From NCBI GenBank assembly GCA_036845725.1, contig DAIUDK010000006.1, forward strand, positions 1-64,000: DNA of 64,000 nt, given 5' to 3'. Of the stretch, positions 43,073 through 51,990 are shown piece after piece (positions within the stretch are counted from its first letter, which is position 1; every line of letters begins with the position of its first letter). The position numbers and the translations under genes are program-made. A model generated the notes under the pieces. That model saw only the letters and a program-made list of their open reading frames with translations. It was not told the DNA's origin and did not search any database. This stretch comes from DSWT01 sp036845725. Its GTDB lineage: Bacteria; Chloroflexota; Anaerolineae; B4-G1; SLSP01.

Positions 43073-45424
43073 ATGACCCCACTTGTGATCTTCGTTCTGG
43101 CCTGGGCTGGGGGAGTTCTTCTGGCCCAGGCCGCGCTTTTTTCTCCCATATGGCTGCTCCTGGCCCTCCCGACAGCCTTCATACTTCGTACCGGATGGGG
43201 AGAGCACCGTGCTGCCCGCCGCACCGCCTTCGCTTTGATTGGATTGTTGATTGGCGCGGGACGGCTCCTGATCGCCCAACCACGCATCGATGCAGATCAC
43301 ATCGCCTTCTACAACGGAGCCGGACGTGTCACCCTCCAGGGCGTCATCAGCCGCGAACCTGATCACCGTCCCACCCTTACCAATCTGCACATCAAAGTCG
43401 AGGCGCTCATCCTCGCCGACGACAGCGCCGTTCCCATGCATGGGCACGTCCTCGTGAAGGCCCCGGCCTACACCAGCATCGAGTACGGCGATCTCGTCCG
43501 CGCCACGGGCTTGCTGGAGACGCCACCGGTCTTCGAGAGCTTCTCCTACCGTGACTATCTGGCCCGCCAGGGCGTCCACTCGCTGCTGCGCCAGGCCGAC
43601 ACGACCGTGTTGAGTACAGGGCACGGGTTTTTCTTGTTGGAGTGGCTCTACCGTTTCAAAGCGCATGCCCTCAAGACGCTGCTATCCATATGGCCTGAAC
43701 CGAAGGCGTCCCTGCTCGCCGGTATCCTCCTGGGCGTAGAAAGCGGCATCCCCGGCGATCTGGACGAGGCCTTTGTCGCCACCGGGACCAGTCACATCGT
43801 CGCTATTTCCGGCTTCAACCTCTCGATCATTGCCGCCGTTTTCGTGCAGACGGGCAATCAGCTGCTCAAGGGACGCGGGAAGACGACCCTGCCGTTGGTG
43901 GGCTTGTGGCTGTACACCGTGCTAGTGGGCGCGTCGGCAGCAGTGTTGCGGGCCGCAGTCATGGCGACAGTGACGATCCTCGCAAGGAAGGAGGAACGCG
44001 CTCCCCACGGGCCGACATCCCTGGCAACAGCAGTATGGGTCTTGGGAATGCTAAACCCCTACGTGCTGTGGGATGTCGGATTTCAGCTCAGCCTGGCAGC
44101 GACATTGGGGTTAATCCTCTACACCGAGCCAGTTACGTGCTGGTTTCAACGCCTTTTCGAATACTTCACCGACCAGGAACGCGCGCACAAGGTCGTCAGC
44201 CTGTTAAGCGACGCCCTTATCGTCACCATCGCTGCGCAAATCACCACGACCGGCGTCATCATCGGCGTGTTCCGCCGCCTCTCTTTGGTGACACTGCTTA
44301 CTAATCTGCTTATATTGCCGGCGCAACAGCAGGTGATGTTCGGTGGTGGTGTAGCTCTGATCGCCGGGTTACTGCTGCGACCGTTAGGGCAAGTCCTCAG
44401 TTGGTTCGCATGGGTGTTCCTCGCCTACACCATCACTGTGGTGCGTTGGACGGCGACCTTCCCGTTAGCGTCAGTGGAACTGGGCAACATCACGCTACCG
44501 GTGGTGTGGGGCTACTACACCGTCCTGGGGGTCGTGACATGGTGGTTCAGCCACCCGGTCGAAGAACGGCAGCGCTACCAGCTCGCGCTCAAAAAGGTGA
44601 CCCGGTGGCATCTAGCCGCAGGGTTCGCCGTGCTCGTGCTCCTGTCTGCCTACTTCTACGCCGCGCCCGATGGGCGCCTACACGTCATCGTCCTGGATGC
44701 GGGTCAGGGTGACGCCATTTTCATCCAAACGCCGCGTGGCAAACAGGTGTTGATCGACGGTGGTGCGGACGCTCCGCAAACCCTCACCCAGGTAGGAAAG
44801 CAGATGCCCTTCTGGGATCGACGGCTGGATATGGTGATCCTCACCTCGCCCACGGCAGGACGTTTGCCCGGACTGATTCCGGTGCTCGAGCGCTACACCA
44901 TCGATTTTGTGAACATTGGGCCGGAAACAGGGCGGGGTAATCTATACGAACAGTGGGAGGCGCTCCTGGCAATGCGCCCTACAGGGAGTGTGGGAACACT
45001 GTGGGCCGGCATGGTTTGGGAACTCGATAGCGGCGTCAATTTGGAAACACTGTGGCCCGAACCGGGAAGTGCAGGCGGTCCGCTGGTGCTGCGCCTCACC
45101 TATGGCAACACCAGTTTCCTGCTGGGCGGTGACGCCACCGCCATAGTGGAAGAGACATTGGTCGCACGCGAAGGCCACAGTCTGCGCAGCAGCGTGCTGC
45201 TCCTCGCACGTCAGGGCGCAAAAACGGCCTCCACGCCGGCCTTTCTGCAGACCGTCGCGCCAGAGGCCGTCATCATCAGCGCGGGAAATGACGCCCGCTA
45301 CCCGGATCAGTCGGTGCTGGCGCGGGTGATGGACAAGCCCGTTTACCGCACCGACGAGGTCGGCGCCATTGCGATCACATCGGATGCACAGCAGATTCAC
45401 GTGCACGGCGAACGCCGCCCATAA
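43073..45424 (+). CDS. comEC: ComEC/Rec2-family DNA uptake protein with degenerate metallo-beta-lactamase domain
   Basis: About 783 residues from ATG 43073; an alternative TTG at 43040 adds 11 residues and neither has a clear SD. Order: N-terminal helices and an OB-like extracytoplasmic domain (about 75-180, GRVTLQGVISREPDHRP), the competence channel core (LLAGILLGVESGIPGDLDEAFVATGTSHIVAISGFNLSIIAAV and many helices), then a C-terminal metallo-beta-lactamase-like domain (VLDAGQGDAIFIQTPRGKQVLIDGG). In that domain the H-x-H-x-D-H metal motif reads SPTAGR and the later H-H-G-S region reads ARQGAK, so nuclease activity is probably lost. The channel carries single-stranded DNA across the inner membrane in transformation. 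Confidence 0.9.
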   Translation: MTPLVIFVLAWAGGVLLAQAALFSPIWLLLALPTAFILRTGWGEHRAARRTAFALIGLLIGAGRLLIAQPRIDADHIAFYNGAGRVTLQGVISREPDHRPTLTNLHIKVEALILADDSAVPMHGHVLVKAPAYTSIEYGDLVRATGLLETPPVFESFSYRDYLARQGVHSLLRQADTTVLSTGHGFFLLEWLYRFKAHALKTLLSIWPEPKASLLAGILLGVESGIPGDLDEAFVATGTSHIVAISGFNLSIIAAVFVQTGNQLLKGRGKTTLPLVGLWLYTVLVGASAAVLRAAVMATVTILARKEERAPHGPTSLATAVWVLGMLNPYVLWDVGFQLSLAATLGLILYTEPVTCWFQRLFEYFTDQERAHKVVSLLSDALIVTIAAQITTTGVIIGVFRRLSLVTLLTNLLILPAQQQVMFGGGVALIAGLLLRPLGQVLSWFAWVFLAYTITVVRWTATFPLASVELGNITLPVVWGYYTVLGVVTWWFSHPVEERQRYQLALKKVTRWHLAAGFAVLVLLSAYFYAAPDGRLHVIVLDAGQGDAIFIQTPRGKQVLIDGGADAPQTLTQVGKQMPFWDRRLDMVILTSPTAGRLPGLIPVLERYTIDFVNIGPETGRGNLYEQWEALLAMRPTGSVGTLWAGMVWELDSGVNLETLWPEPGSAGGPLVLRLTYGNTSFLLGGDATAIVEETLVAREGHSLRSSVLLLARQGAKTASTPAFLQTVAPEAVIISAGNDARYPDQSVLARVMDKPVYRTDEVGAIAITSDAQQIHVHGERRP

Positions 45425-45445
45425 TGTGTGTTTAACGTGCCCAAA

Positions 45446-45766
45446 TTACTGCAATATGCTCCGCTCGCAGTAACTTGGCCAACCGTACGGCAAGTCAATG
45501 TCGCAGACGTCGGCACCCGCCGGGTAGTGTGCCAGTTCGGTAGCCAGATCCAGGGCATCGGCGATATCCTCTAGCGTGGTCGCCACCCCGGCATCCTCAC
45601 CGCGCGCACTGGCAAGCCGCTCGCGAATCCACTCTGCCGTTTTCGCGCGCCGTCCTTCCATGGCTTTCACCAGAATCAGTTCCCCACTGCCGATGGCCTC
45701 CAGAATCGCGTCCACGCTGGTGTAGCCCATCGTCTTGGCAATGTCCCGTGCTCTATCGATCATCAT
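45446..45766 (-). CDS. hypothetical protein
   Basis: 106 residues, mostly helical by pattern, acidic, with a Cys/Trp/Tyr-rich tail (DVCDIDLPYGWPSYCERSILQ). AGGAGGGA precedes ATG 45766. It converges on comEC with 21 bp between stops. I do not recognise the family and see no catalytic motif, signal or helix for the membrane. Confidence 0.55.
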   Translation of the reverse strand: MMIDRARDIAKTMGYTSVDAILEAIGSGELILVKAMEGRRAKTAEWIRERLASARGEDAGVATTLEDIADALDLATELAHYPAGADVCDIDLPYGWPSYCERSILQ

Positions 45767-45778
45767 TCCCTCCTAAGT

Positions 45779-45804
45779 GTCTTTAGTTTGGTAGTCCATA
45801 GTCC
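45779..45804 (-). repeat. GACTA-word leader upstream of the 106-residue protein gene
   Basis: In gene sense: GGACTATG, GACTACCAA, ACTAAA, GAC in tandem, immediately before the AGGAGGGA SD. Confidence 0.45.
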
Positions 45805-45992
45805 AATTGTTAGGGGGCGATTTGACAGCGTTGCTCCCGTCTGCTGTAGCAAATTTGGATCCTCAGTATCCATCGAATTCGCAGAAACGTCAAACCTGGT
45901 GCACTTGCAGGAAAGCCCCTGAGGGAACTTTGTGCGTGCGATGCACGTCTTTAGGGCAAGAATGGTATAATGTACCGACAAAGGAGGTTGCA

Positions 45993-46721
45993 ATGGGAAA
46001 ATTTACGCTCGTTTCTATGATGGTGATTATGATGTTGCTGGCTGCCTGCGGACAGCCAGCGCCAGATACCAGTGTCAGGCCAACAGAGTCCCCGTTACCG
46101 ACCGCACCAGTTTCGCCGATCTCACCGTTGCCCGCGCCGCAGTTCGCGCCGGATGCAGAAACCCAAGAGCTAGGAAAACTACAGGCGCAAGTGGCGGAGC
46201 AGGTAGGTATATCGGCGACGGCGCTTACATTGATTTCCGTTGAAGAAGTAACCTGGCCAGATGCAAGCTTGGGATGCCCGCAACCGGATATGATGTACGC
46301 GCAAGTGCTGACGCCTGGATGGCGCATGATGTTTATGGACGCCCAAGGTAAAGAATACCAGGTCCACACAAGCGAGGACCGCAAACACTTCATCGTCTGC
46401 GAACTGCCCGACGAGCTAGCATTACCGCCAACCGAGCGCGACAATCCTGCAGTTCAGGCGGCGATCAAAACTCTGGTCGAGCAAAAGGGTGTTGCGAAAG
46501 AATCCATAACTGTGGTAAGCGTCTCCGCCGTTGAGTGGCCCAACTCCTGTCTGGGATGTGAAACGGCGGGACAACGCTGTCTGATGGTGGTCACGCCGGG
46601 CTATCGCATCACGCTCCAGAGCGGCGCAGAGACATATAACCTCCATACCAATCGGACCGGACAGCAAGCCATCGTCTGCGCGCAGCCCAGTCTCACACCA
46701 CCCAGATCGGATCGTGAATAG
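45993..46721 (+). CDS. lipoprotein with duplicated W-P-x4-L-G-C domain
   Basis: 242 residues from ATG 45993, which has AAAGGAGG 6 nt upstream; the longer open frame before it is leader. A hydrophobic start ends in the lipobox L-L-A-A-C (Cys at about 19), then a Pro/Ser/Thr linker. Two homologous ~75-residue units follow, each with WP(D/N)xxLGC, a second Cys-containing segment, TPG(W/Y)R(M/I), and a closing Y-x-(V/L)-H-T strand plus an IVC. Each unit probably holds disulfides outside the cell. A perfect TATAAT at 45966-45971 lies 22 bp upstream without a good -35. Function unknown; binding or inhibitor roles are possible. Confidence 0.75.
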   Translation: MGKFTLVSMMVIMMLLAACGQPAPDTSVRPTESPLPTAPVSPISPLPAPQFAPDAETQELGKLQAQVAEQVGISATALTLISVEEVTWPDASLGCPQPDMMYAQVLTPGWRMMFMDAQGKEYQVHTSEDRKHFIVCELPDELALPPTERDNPAVQAAIKTLVEQKGVAKESITVVSVSAVEWPNSCLGCETAGQRCLMVVTPGYRITLQSGAETYNLHTNRTGQQAIVCAQPSLTPPRSDRE

Positions 46722-46782
46722 AAAGCGGGCGCTTGCCCCTTTGAGGAAGGCGGGTATACTCACTAATCGTGGAGATACAATC

Positions 46783-46812
46783 AGGCTCTCGTTCTTGTAA
46801 AAACGAGGGCCT
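46783..46812 (+). terminator. 11-bp hairpin between the lipoprotein and fmdB-like genes
   Basis: AGGCTCTCGTT (46783-46793) pairs with AACGAGGGCCT (46802-46812) with one wobble across an 8-nt loop. No T run follows; it lies 20 bp before the next start and may be attenuator-like. Confidence 0.4.
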
Positions 46813-46832
46813 GTTGTGAATGAAGATGCACA

Positions 46833-47381
46833 ATGCCAATTTACGAGTACTACTGTCCCGTCTGTGAAGGGCGCTTTCGCCACCTGGCGCGACGCATCGA
46901 TGCACCGCCACCACCCTGCCCGAGTTGCGGAACTACCAGAGTCGAACGCCTGATCGCAGCCGCCAACATCGTGCGCAGCGGCATGCATCACGAGCACCAG
47001 TTACGCGAAACAGCGAGCCAGGTGAATAGCGATGACCCAAGCGCCATCGCCCGTTTCCTGCAGGATTCCGGCCGTCTCGCCGACGCCGAAGGCATCTACG
47101 GCAGCCCGGCGTACCGCGAGCTGCTCGCCCGCCGTGCCGAGGGCGCAACCGACGCCGACGTGACCGATCTGGTGGATGATCTCGCGTCCGCTATGCATGC
47201 TTCGGAAGCCAGCCAAATGGCCGGCGCGGTGGTGCTCACAGACCAGGTCGAAAACCGGATGCTGGCCGAAGGACCGCCCGAGAATCACGAACACGCGCCC
47301 ACGGATAAAACCTATGCCGAATCGGGAAACGAAACATCACACGCACGACGCCGGTCGGCGAAAGATCTAGGCTGGGGATAA
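46833..47381 (+). CDS. FmdB-type zinc-ribbon protein
   Basis: 182 residues. The N-terminal zinc ribbon is MPIYEYYCPVCEGRFRHL followed by CPSCGTTRVERLI, the four-Cys FmdB regulatory-family pattern. The remaining ~135 residues are mostly helical and acidic with no known motif; the family is often only about 60-110 residues, so this is a long version. Likely a nucleic-acid- or protein-binding accessory factor. SD is weak. Confidence 0.8.
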   Translation: MPIYEYYCPVCEGRFRHLARRIDAPPPPCPSCGTTRVERLIAAANIVRSGMHHEHQLRETASQVNSDDPSAIARFLQDSGRLADAEGIYGSPAYRELLARRAEGATDADVTDLVDDLASAMHASEASQMAGAVVLTDQVENRMLAEGPPENHEHAPTDKTYAESGNETSHARRRSAKDLGWG

Positions 47382-47436
47382 ACAACGTATTTGGCTGACC
47401 ATCGTCGTGTTCACATAGACTACACGTGGAGGATTA

Positions 47437-48801
47437 ATGGATAGTCCATTTTTGCAACATGTTGGAGATATTTTTTCCAGACTGAAGGGTCGCAACCTGA
47501 TCATAGCGGTCAGCATCTGGGGCATCTTGCTGCTGCTGGCCCTAGCGTGCGTCTTTGGCGTGATCAAACTGCCGGGAAGCAGGCCACAGGAAACGAAGGT
47601 GCCCGAGACGCCAACAGCGACCTTGGCAGCCCCGCAGCCTACAGCGACGCCGGCAGGCTTCATCACGCTGCCCACACCGACGCCCCAAAGTAGCACGCAG
47701 ACCACGCCTGGTTATCCGTCGCTGCCGTGGGGGGACTTCGGGTACGGTATCGCCGCGCACGCCATCCACATGCCGGGTTACACGCTCGATCAGATTTCAC
47801 AGCAACTCGGCTTCGCCTGGGTCAAACAACAAGTGCGCTGGGATCACTTCTCGCCTGATCCTGGTCAAATGGACTGGAGCGGTTATGACGTGATGGTAGA
47901 ATTTGCCAACGAGCGCAATCTCAAGGTGATGTTGAGCGTGGTCGGCGCGCCGGAATGGAGCATCACTTACCGCGACGCCAACCCGCAAGCGGCCCCGCCC
48001 GACGACATCACACTATTCACCGGATTTCTCAGTGAAATGGTCGATCGTTACAAAGGCAAAATCCACGCCATCGAAGTCTGGAACGAGCAAAATCTCGACC
48101 GTGAGTGGGACACCGCCGCAGGTGTGAATGCAGCCAGCTACGTGGAAATGCTGCGCCTTGCCTACCAGGCCATCAAAAGCCGTGACCCCAACATCATCGT
48201 CATCAGCGGGGCGCTGTCGCCGACAGGCTCTTCAGCAACCGATCCCGCCAATCCAAACCGCGTGATTTATGTGGATGATTTCGTCTATTTCCAGCAAATG
48301 ATCGACGCAGGATTCCTCAACTACGCGGACTGCATAGGTGCGCACCACAACGGGATCAACATGCCGCCGGATGTGGCGTGGGATGAAGGCTATAACGATC
48401 CCAACGCCAAGTTCCGCGGGCCGTTCGACAACCCCGATCACTCCTGGTCGTTCAAGAGCACGCTCTGGGGGTATCACGACATGATCCAAAAAGCGGGTTT
48501 CAATAAACCGCTGTGCGTTACCGAATTTGGGTGGGCTACCTCAGAAGGATTTGGCGCTACGCCGCCGGGCTTCGAGTTCGCCGACGACAACAGCCTGGAA
48601 GATCAAGCCAAATGGACGGTCCAGGCCTTCCAGTTGATGCGCGAGTGGGGCTTCGTTCACCTGGCGTTTTTGTGGAACTTGGACTACTCGTATAAAGGCC
48701 CCGGCCCGGCCGATCCTAACGCACCATACAGCATTTTGGATATGCAAGGTGCAGCGCGCCCGGCTTACGGTGCGCTCGGAGAGATGCCCAAGATTCCCTA
48801 A
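47437..48801 (+). CDS. membrane-anchored GH39-like (PslG-type) glycoside hydrolase, paralogue 1
   Basis: 454 residues from ATG 47437 (GGAGG upstream). One transmembrane helix at about 22-43 with the N-terminus inside, a PTATP-type stalk (about 50-95), then a TIM barrel. Clan GH-A-type acids are visible: the acid/base in EVWNEQNLDREW and the nucleophile in CVTEFGWAT. PslG-like enzymes trim exopolysaccharide. The neighbouring gene is a diverged duplicate. Substrate unknown; anchoring suggests work on the cell's own surface polymer. Confidence 0.8.
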   Translation: MDSPFLQHVGDIFSRLKGRNLIIAVSIWGILLLLALACVFGVIKLPGSRPQETKVPETPTATLAAPQPTATPAGFITLPTPTPQSSTQTTPGYPSLPWGDFGYGIAAHAIHMPGYTLDQISQQLGFAWVKQQVRWDHFSPDPGQMDWSGYDVMVEFANERNLKVMLSVVGAPEWSITYRDANPQAAPPDDITLFTGFLSEMVDRYKGKIHAIEVWNEQNLDREWDTAAGVNAASYVEMLRLAYQAIKSRDPNIIVISGALSPTGSSATDPANPNRVIYVDDFVYFQQMIDAGFLNYADCIGAHHNGINMPPDVAWDEGYNDPNAKFRGPFDNPDHSWSFKSTLWGYHDMIQKAGFNKPLCVTEFGWATSEGFGATPPGFEFADDNSLEDQAKWTVQAFQLMREWGFVHLAFLWNLDYSYKGPGPADPNAPYSILDMQGAARPAYGALGEMPKIP

Positions 48802-48813
48802 TCGGCCTCTGTC

Positions 48814-50088
48814 ATGCTAATGACCGATCCTTCACAAGCGACGCAGGAGCCGCCACGGCCACGGCGGCGGATGTTGCTTGCCTACATGCTAGTAGGGCTG
48901 GTATTCCTGGCACTCACCGGGTGGCTGTTGGGGACGCAAACCGGCTTCTTCTCAGCCTGGCGTGATCCCATCCCCACACCAGAACCAACGCCAACCCCCT
49001 GGCCCGTACCACTACGCCTCGATTCGCCTGAATACGGGATCAACATCCACATGTGGTGGGATCCCTGGGCAGCAACTCGGCGCGATTGGTCATTGGTACG
49101 TAAGGGCGGATTTACATGGGTCAAGCAGCGACTGGCGTGGTTCGATATCGAAGCAGCCGGACCAGGACGGCACGAATGGTTCGCTGCCGATCGGCTGGTC
49201 ACAGAGGCAGAGGAAGCCGGCGTCAGTCTACTTTTCCGCGTAGATTGCCCCCCCCTCTGGGCTAGACCCACAGAAGCGGATGCCGACGGGCGAATGTGGC
49301 CGGTGGACGTAGAGGCCTTCGGCACCTTCTGCCATGCAATGGCGGATCGCTACAGGGGACGTGTGGCCGGCTATCAGGTCTGGAACGAGCCAAATCTGGC
49401 CCGCGAGTGGAACAACCTGCCCCCCAACGCCGCCGACTACGTCGCTGTGCTGCAGGCATGCTACGTAGGCATCAAAACGGCGGACCCAGGCGCGCTGGTT
49501 ATCTCGGCTGGGTTGGCGCCTACCGGTTCCGGTCCGCCAGAAGCCATACCGGATGTCGACTATTTGAGGGGGATGTATGAAGCCGGCGCTGCGCCCTATT
49601 TCGACCTGTTGGGATTGAACGCCCCTGGCTACAAAGCCGCGCCGGAAGTCTCACCTCAAGAAGTGGCGGACCCAGCAAACGGTTACGGGGGACATCAAGT
49701 CTTCTGTTTCCGACACGTCGAGAATATGCGCTCTATTATGGAGGAGTACGGGGATAGCAACAAGCAAGTGGCGATTCTGGAATTCGGCTGGCATACCGAC
49801 AATCGGCCCGAAAACCCCGATTATGCTTGGTTCGCCATAACGCCGGAACAGCAAGCAGATTATCTGGTGCGGGCCTTCCGCTATGCGCATGAACACTGGT
49901 CACCCTGGGTTGGGCCGATGTTCGTATGGAATCTTCCCGATCCCACGTGGGAGCCGCACAACGAGGAATTCTGGTGGAGCATCGTCGACCCGTTTATGTG
50001 GGGATTAGGCGAGGGCGATTTTGACACGTGGCCGGGCGGCGCAGTACGTCCGGCTTACACGGCCCTGGCGGAGATGGAAAAACCGTAG
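48814..50088 (+). CDS. membrane-anchored GH39-like glycoside hydrolase, paralogue 2
   Basis: 424 residues. Pro-rich basic cytoplasmic start, a transmembrane helix at about 20-42, a short PTPEPTPTPWP stalk and a TIM barrel with YQVWNEPNLAREW (acid/base Glu) and AILEFGWHT (nucleophile Glu). It begins 12 bp after paralogue 1 and is about the same length, so a tandem duplication is clear. The stalk is much shorter than in paralogue 1, and the regions after the acid/base differ, suggesting distinct substrates. Confidence 0.8.
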   Translation: MLMTDPSQATQEPPRPRRRMLLAYMLVGLVFLALTGWLLGTQTGFFSAWRDPIPTPEPTPTPWPVPLRLDSPEYGINIHMWWDPWAATRRDWSLVRKGGFTWVKQRLAWFDIEAAGPGRHEWFAADRLVTEAEEAGVSLLFRVDCPPLWARPTEADADGRMWPVDVEAFGTFCHAMADRYRGRVAGYQVWNEPNLAREWNNLPPNAADYVAVLQACYVGIKTADPGALVISAGLAPTGSGPPEAIPDVDYLRGMYEAGAAPYFDLLGLNAPGYKAAPEVSPQEVADPANGYGGHQVFCFRHVENMRSIMEEYGDSNKQVAILEFGWHTDNRPENPDYAWFAITPEQQADYLVRAFRYAHEHWSPWVGPMFVWNLPDPTWEPHNEEFWWSIVDPFMWGLGEGDFDTWPGGAVRPAYTALAEMEKP

Positions 50089-50131
50089 CAGAATGTATGA
50101 TACGTGAGTTAGATGTGATAAGGGGGAAATC

Positions 50132-51559
50132 ATGACAATTGCATTTGGTACAGATGGGTGGCGGGCCGTCATCAGCGACACGTTCACCTTCGAGAATGTG
50201 CGCCTGCTGGCGCAGGCGATTGCCGACTACGTGCGCGAGCAAAGCGAGCGCAATCAATCGGAGGTGGTCATCGGCTATGACACGCGGTTCCTCTCGGATC
50301 GCTACGCGCGCGAAGTGGCACGCGTGATGGCCGGGAATGGCATCATTGCGCACCTTACCCGCGCCGACGCCCCTACCCCGGCGGTGTCCTACGCCATCGT
50401 CGACAAGAAGGCCGAAGCGGGCGTAATGATCACAGCCAGTCACAACCCACCGCGTTACAACGGGGTCAAGCTCAAGGCGGCTTTCGGGGGTTCGGCGTTG
50501 CCAGAGCAGGCGCGCCAGGTCGAGGCGCTACTGGAACGCAATCAACGTGAGGCGCGCGGCCCCAATGTGATGGATTACCAGCAAGCAACTGGCCTTGGCC
50601 TGATTCAACTCTTCGACCCGGCGTGGTCTTACTACCAGCACCTTTCCACCTTGCTCAACCTGGACACAATCTCGAAGGGGGAGCTACAAGTAGTGGCCGA
50701 TGGAATGTACGGTTCCGGGCGCGGCGCATTCCGCGATATGCTGAGTCGCACGCGCTGCCGCCTACACGAAATCCGCTGCGAGATGAATCCAGGCTTCGGC
50801 GGCATCCATCCCGAACCGCTCGGCCATTACCTGCAAGCCCTCAGCGCGGCGATCCAGACCTATCACGCCGATGTGGGTCTGGCGACGGACGGCGACGCCG
50901 ATCGCATCGGTGCGATGGACGCGCGCGGTGAGTTCGTCGATCCACACCATATCTTCGCTTTGACGCTGCGCTATCTGGTAGAGAAACGTGGCTGGACCGG
51001 CGGAGTCGTCAAGTCCGTCTCGACGACGCGGATGGTGGACCGGTTGGCGAAACGGTACGAGTTGCCGTTGTACGAGACGCCGGTGGGTTTCAATTACATC
51101 GCTGACTATATGCTCGAGGACGACGTGTTGATCGGCGGCGAGGAATCCGGCGGCCTGTCGATCAAGGGGCACATTCCCGAAGGCGATGGGGTGCTGATGG
51201 GCCTGCTGCTGCTGGAGGTGATGTCCGAAGCGAACGCCCCACTGCACGAACTGGTCGCCGACATCCAACGCGAGGTAGGACCGGCGCGTTATGCCCGCAC
51301 CGATATCCCGCTGCAACGTTCGGTGCCCAAGAAGGCAATGGTGGCGCGGCTTTCCGAACACGCCCCGGCAACATTGGCGGGCGAAACCGTGACCGAGGTC
51401 AGCCAGAAGGATGGCGTGAAATACATCCTGGCGGACGATTCCTGGCTGCTCATCCGGCCTTCAGGCACCGAACCGGTGCTGCGCGTCTACGCCGAAGGCC
51501 GCTCGGACGAGGAAGTCGCCGCGCTGCTGGCATATGGGGAGGAAGTGGCGCAGGGGTAG
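50132..51559 (+). CDS. phosphoglucomutase/phosphomannomutase family protein
   Basis: 475 residues, alpha-D-phosphohexomutase. FGTDGWRAVISDTFT at the N-terminus, phosphoserine loop ITASHNPPRYNG with the catalytic Ser at about 103, metal loop DGDADRIGAMD, sugar-binding loop GGEESGGLSIKGH and phosphate-binding RPSGTEPVLRVYAE. It interconverts hexose 1- and 6-phosphates for envelope sugar nucleotides or glycogen. GGGGGAA precedes ATG. It follows the two glycosidases on the same strand. Confidence 0.93.
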   Translation: MTIAFGTDGWRAVISDTFTFENVRLLAQAIADYVREQSERNQSEVVIGYDTRFLSDRYAREVARVMAGNGIIAHLTRADAPTPAVSYAIVDKKAEAGVMITASHNPPRYNGVKLKAAFGGSALPEQARQVEALLERNQREARGPNVMDYQQATGLGLIQLFDPAWSYYQHLSTLLNLDTISKGELQVVADGMYGSGRGAFRDMLSRTRCRLHEIRCEMNPGFGGIHPEPLGHYLQALSAAIQTYHADVGLATDGDADRIGAMDARGEFVDPHHIFALTLRYLVEKRGWTGGVVKSVSTTRMVDRLAKRYELPLYETPVGFNYIADYMLEDDVLIGGEESGGLSIKGHIPEGDGVLMGLLLLEVMSEANAPLHELVADIQREVGPARYARTDIPLQRSVPKKAMVARLSEHAPATLAGETVTEVSQKDGVKYILADDSWLLIRPSGTEPVLRVYAEGRSDEEVAALLAYGEEVAQG

Positions 51560-51562
51560 CCT

Positions 51563-51588
51563 TCAGCTATCAGCCGTCAGCGTTCAGC
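51563..51588 (+). repeat. TCAGC heptamer tandem repeat
   Basis: TCAGC begins at 51563, 51570, 51577 and 51584, an exact 7-nt period with two variable bases per unit. It begins 4 bp after the phosphohexomutase stop. Confidence 0.8.
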
Positions 51589-51681
51589 CCGTGCGCCTGC
51601 GAAGATAACTACACCTTGAACCTCTTTGCTGATCGCGCGCGAATCTTCGCGCTAAAGCTAAAAGCTGGCGGCTTGAAACAT

Positions 51682-51709
51682 TTGCTTCCGCCGTCATTTG
51701 ACGTATAAT
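51682..51709 (+). promoter_or_regulatory. tRNA-Leu promoter
   Basis: TTGCTT (51682-51687), 16-bp spacer, perfect TATAAT (51704-51709), ten bases before the tRNA 5' end. Confidence 0.75.
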
Positions 51710-51719
51710 GGCGGCTGCC

Positions 51720-51801
51720 GGGGAAGTGTCGGAACAGGCAGACGAGCATGACTTAGGATCATGTGCTGAAAAGCGTGCGGGTTCAAGTCCCGCCTTCCCC
51801 A
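51720..51801 (+). tRNA. tRNA-Leu (anticodon UAG)
   Basis: Class II tRNA of 82 nt. Acceptor arm GGGGAAG (51720-51726) pairs with CTTCCCC (51794-51800), discriminator A at 51801; CCA is not encoded. Anticodon stem CATGA/TCATG with loop CTTAGGA, anticodon TAG at 51754-51756, and G37 as expected. A long variable arm and the T-arm GCGGG-TTCAAGT-CCCGC follow. It reads CUN, mainly CUA, codons. Confidence 0.96.
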
Positions 51802-51813
51802 ACGTAAATAAAC

Positions 51814-51868
51814 AGTAGGCGGTAAACGGTAGACAGGCGCAGTTCCTGTTCACCGTTTACCGCCTACT
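51814..51868 (+). terminator. 17-bp hairpin after tRNA-Leu
   Basis: AGTAGGCGGTAAACGGT (51814-51830) and its exact complement (51852-51868), with an inner ACAGG/CCTGT stem. Followed by TTGCATTATG. Likely tRNA terminator, though the arm GGTAAACGG recurs partly near 34950, linking it to the intergenic word families. Confidence 0.65.
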
Positions 51869-51990
51869 TGCATTATGTAACGTTCTGTACACTTGCTCTT
51901 AATCATATTTTAACATCTGGGGGACAAAATTCTAGTAGTATAGAAGAGTAGCGCGATGAATGTGAGCAAACAGTGATTAAGGACGAATTT

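Noticed and set aside
51584..51853. 89-residue minus-strand open frame covering the tRNA-Leu
   Set aside because: It is antisense to a clear tRNA and its hairpin; the composition is not protein-like and no SD is present.
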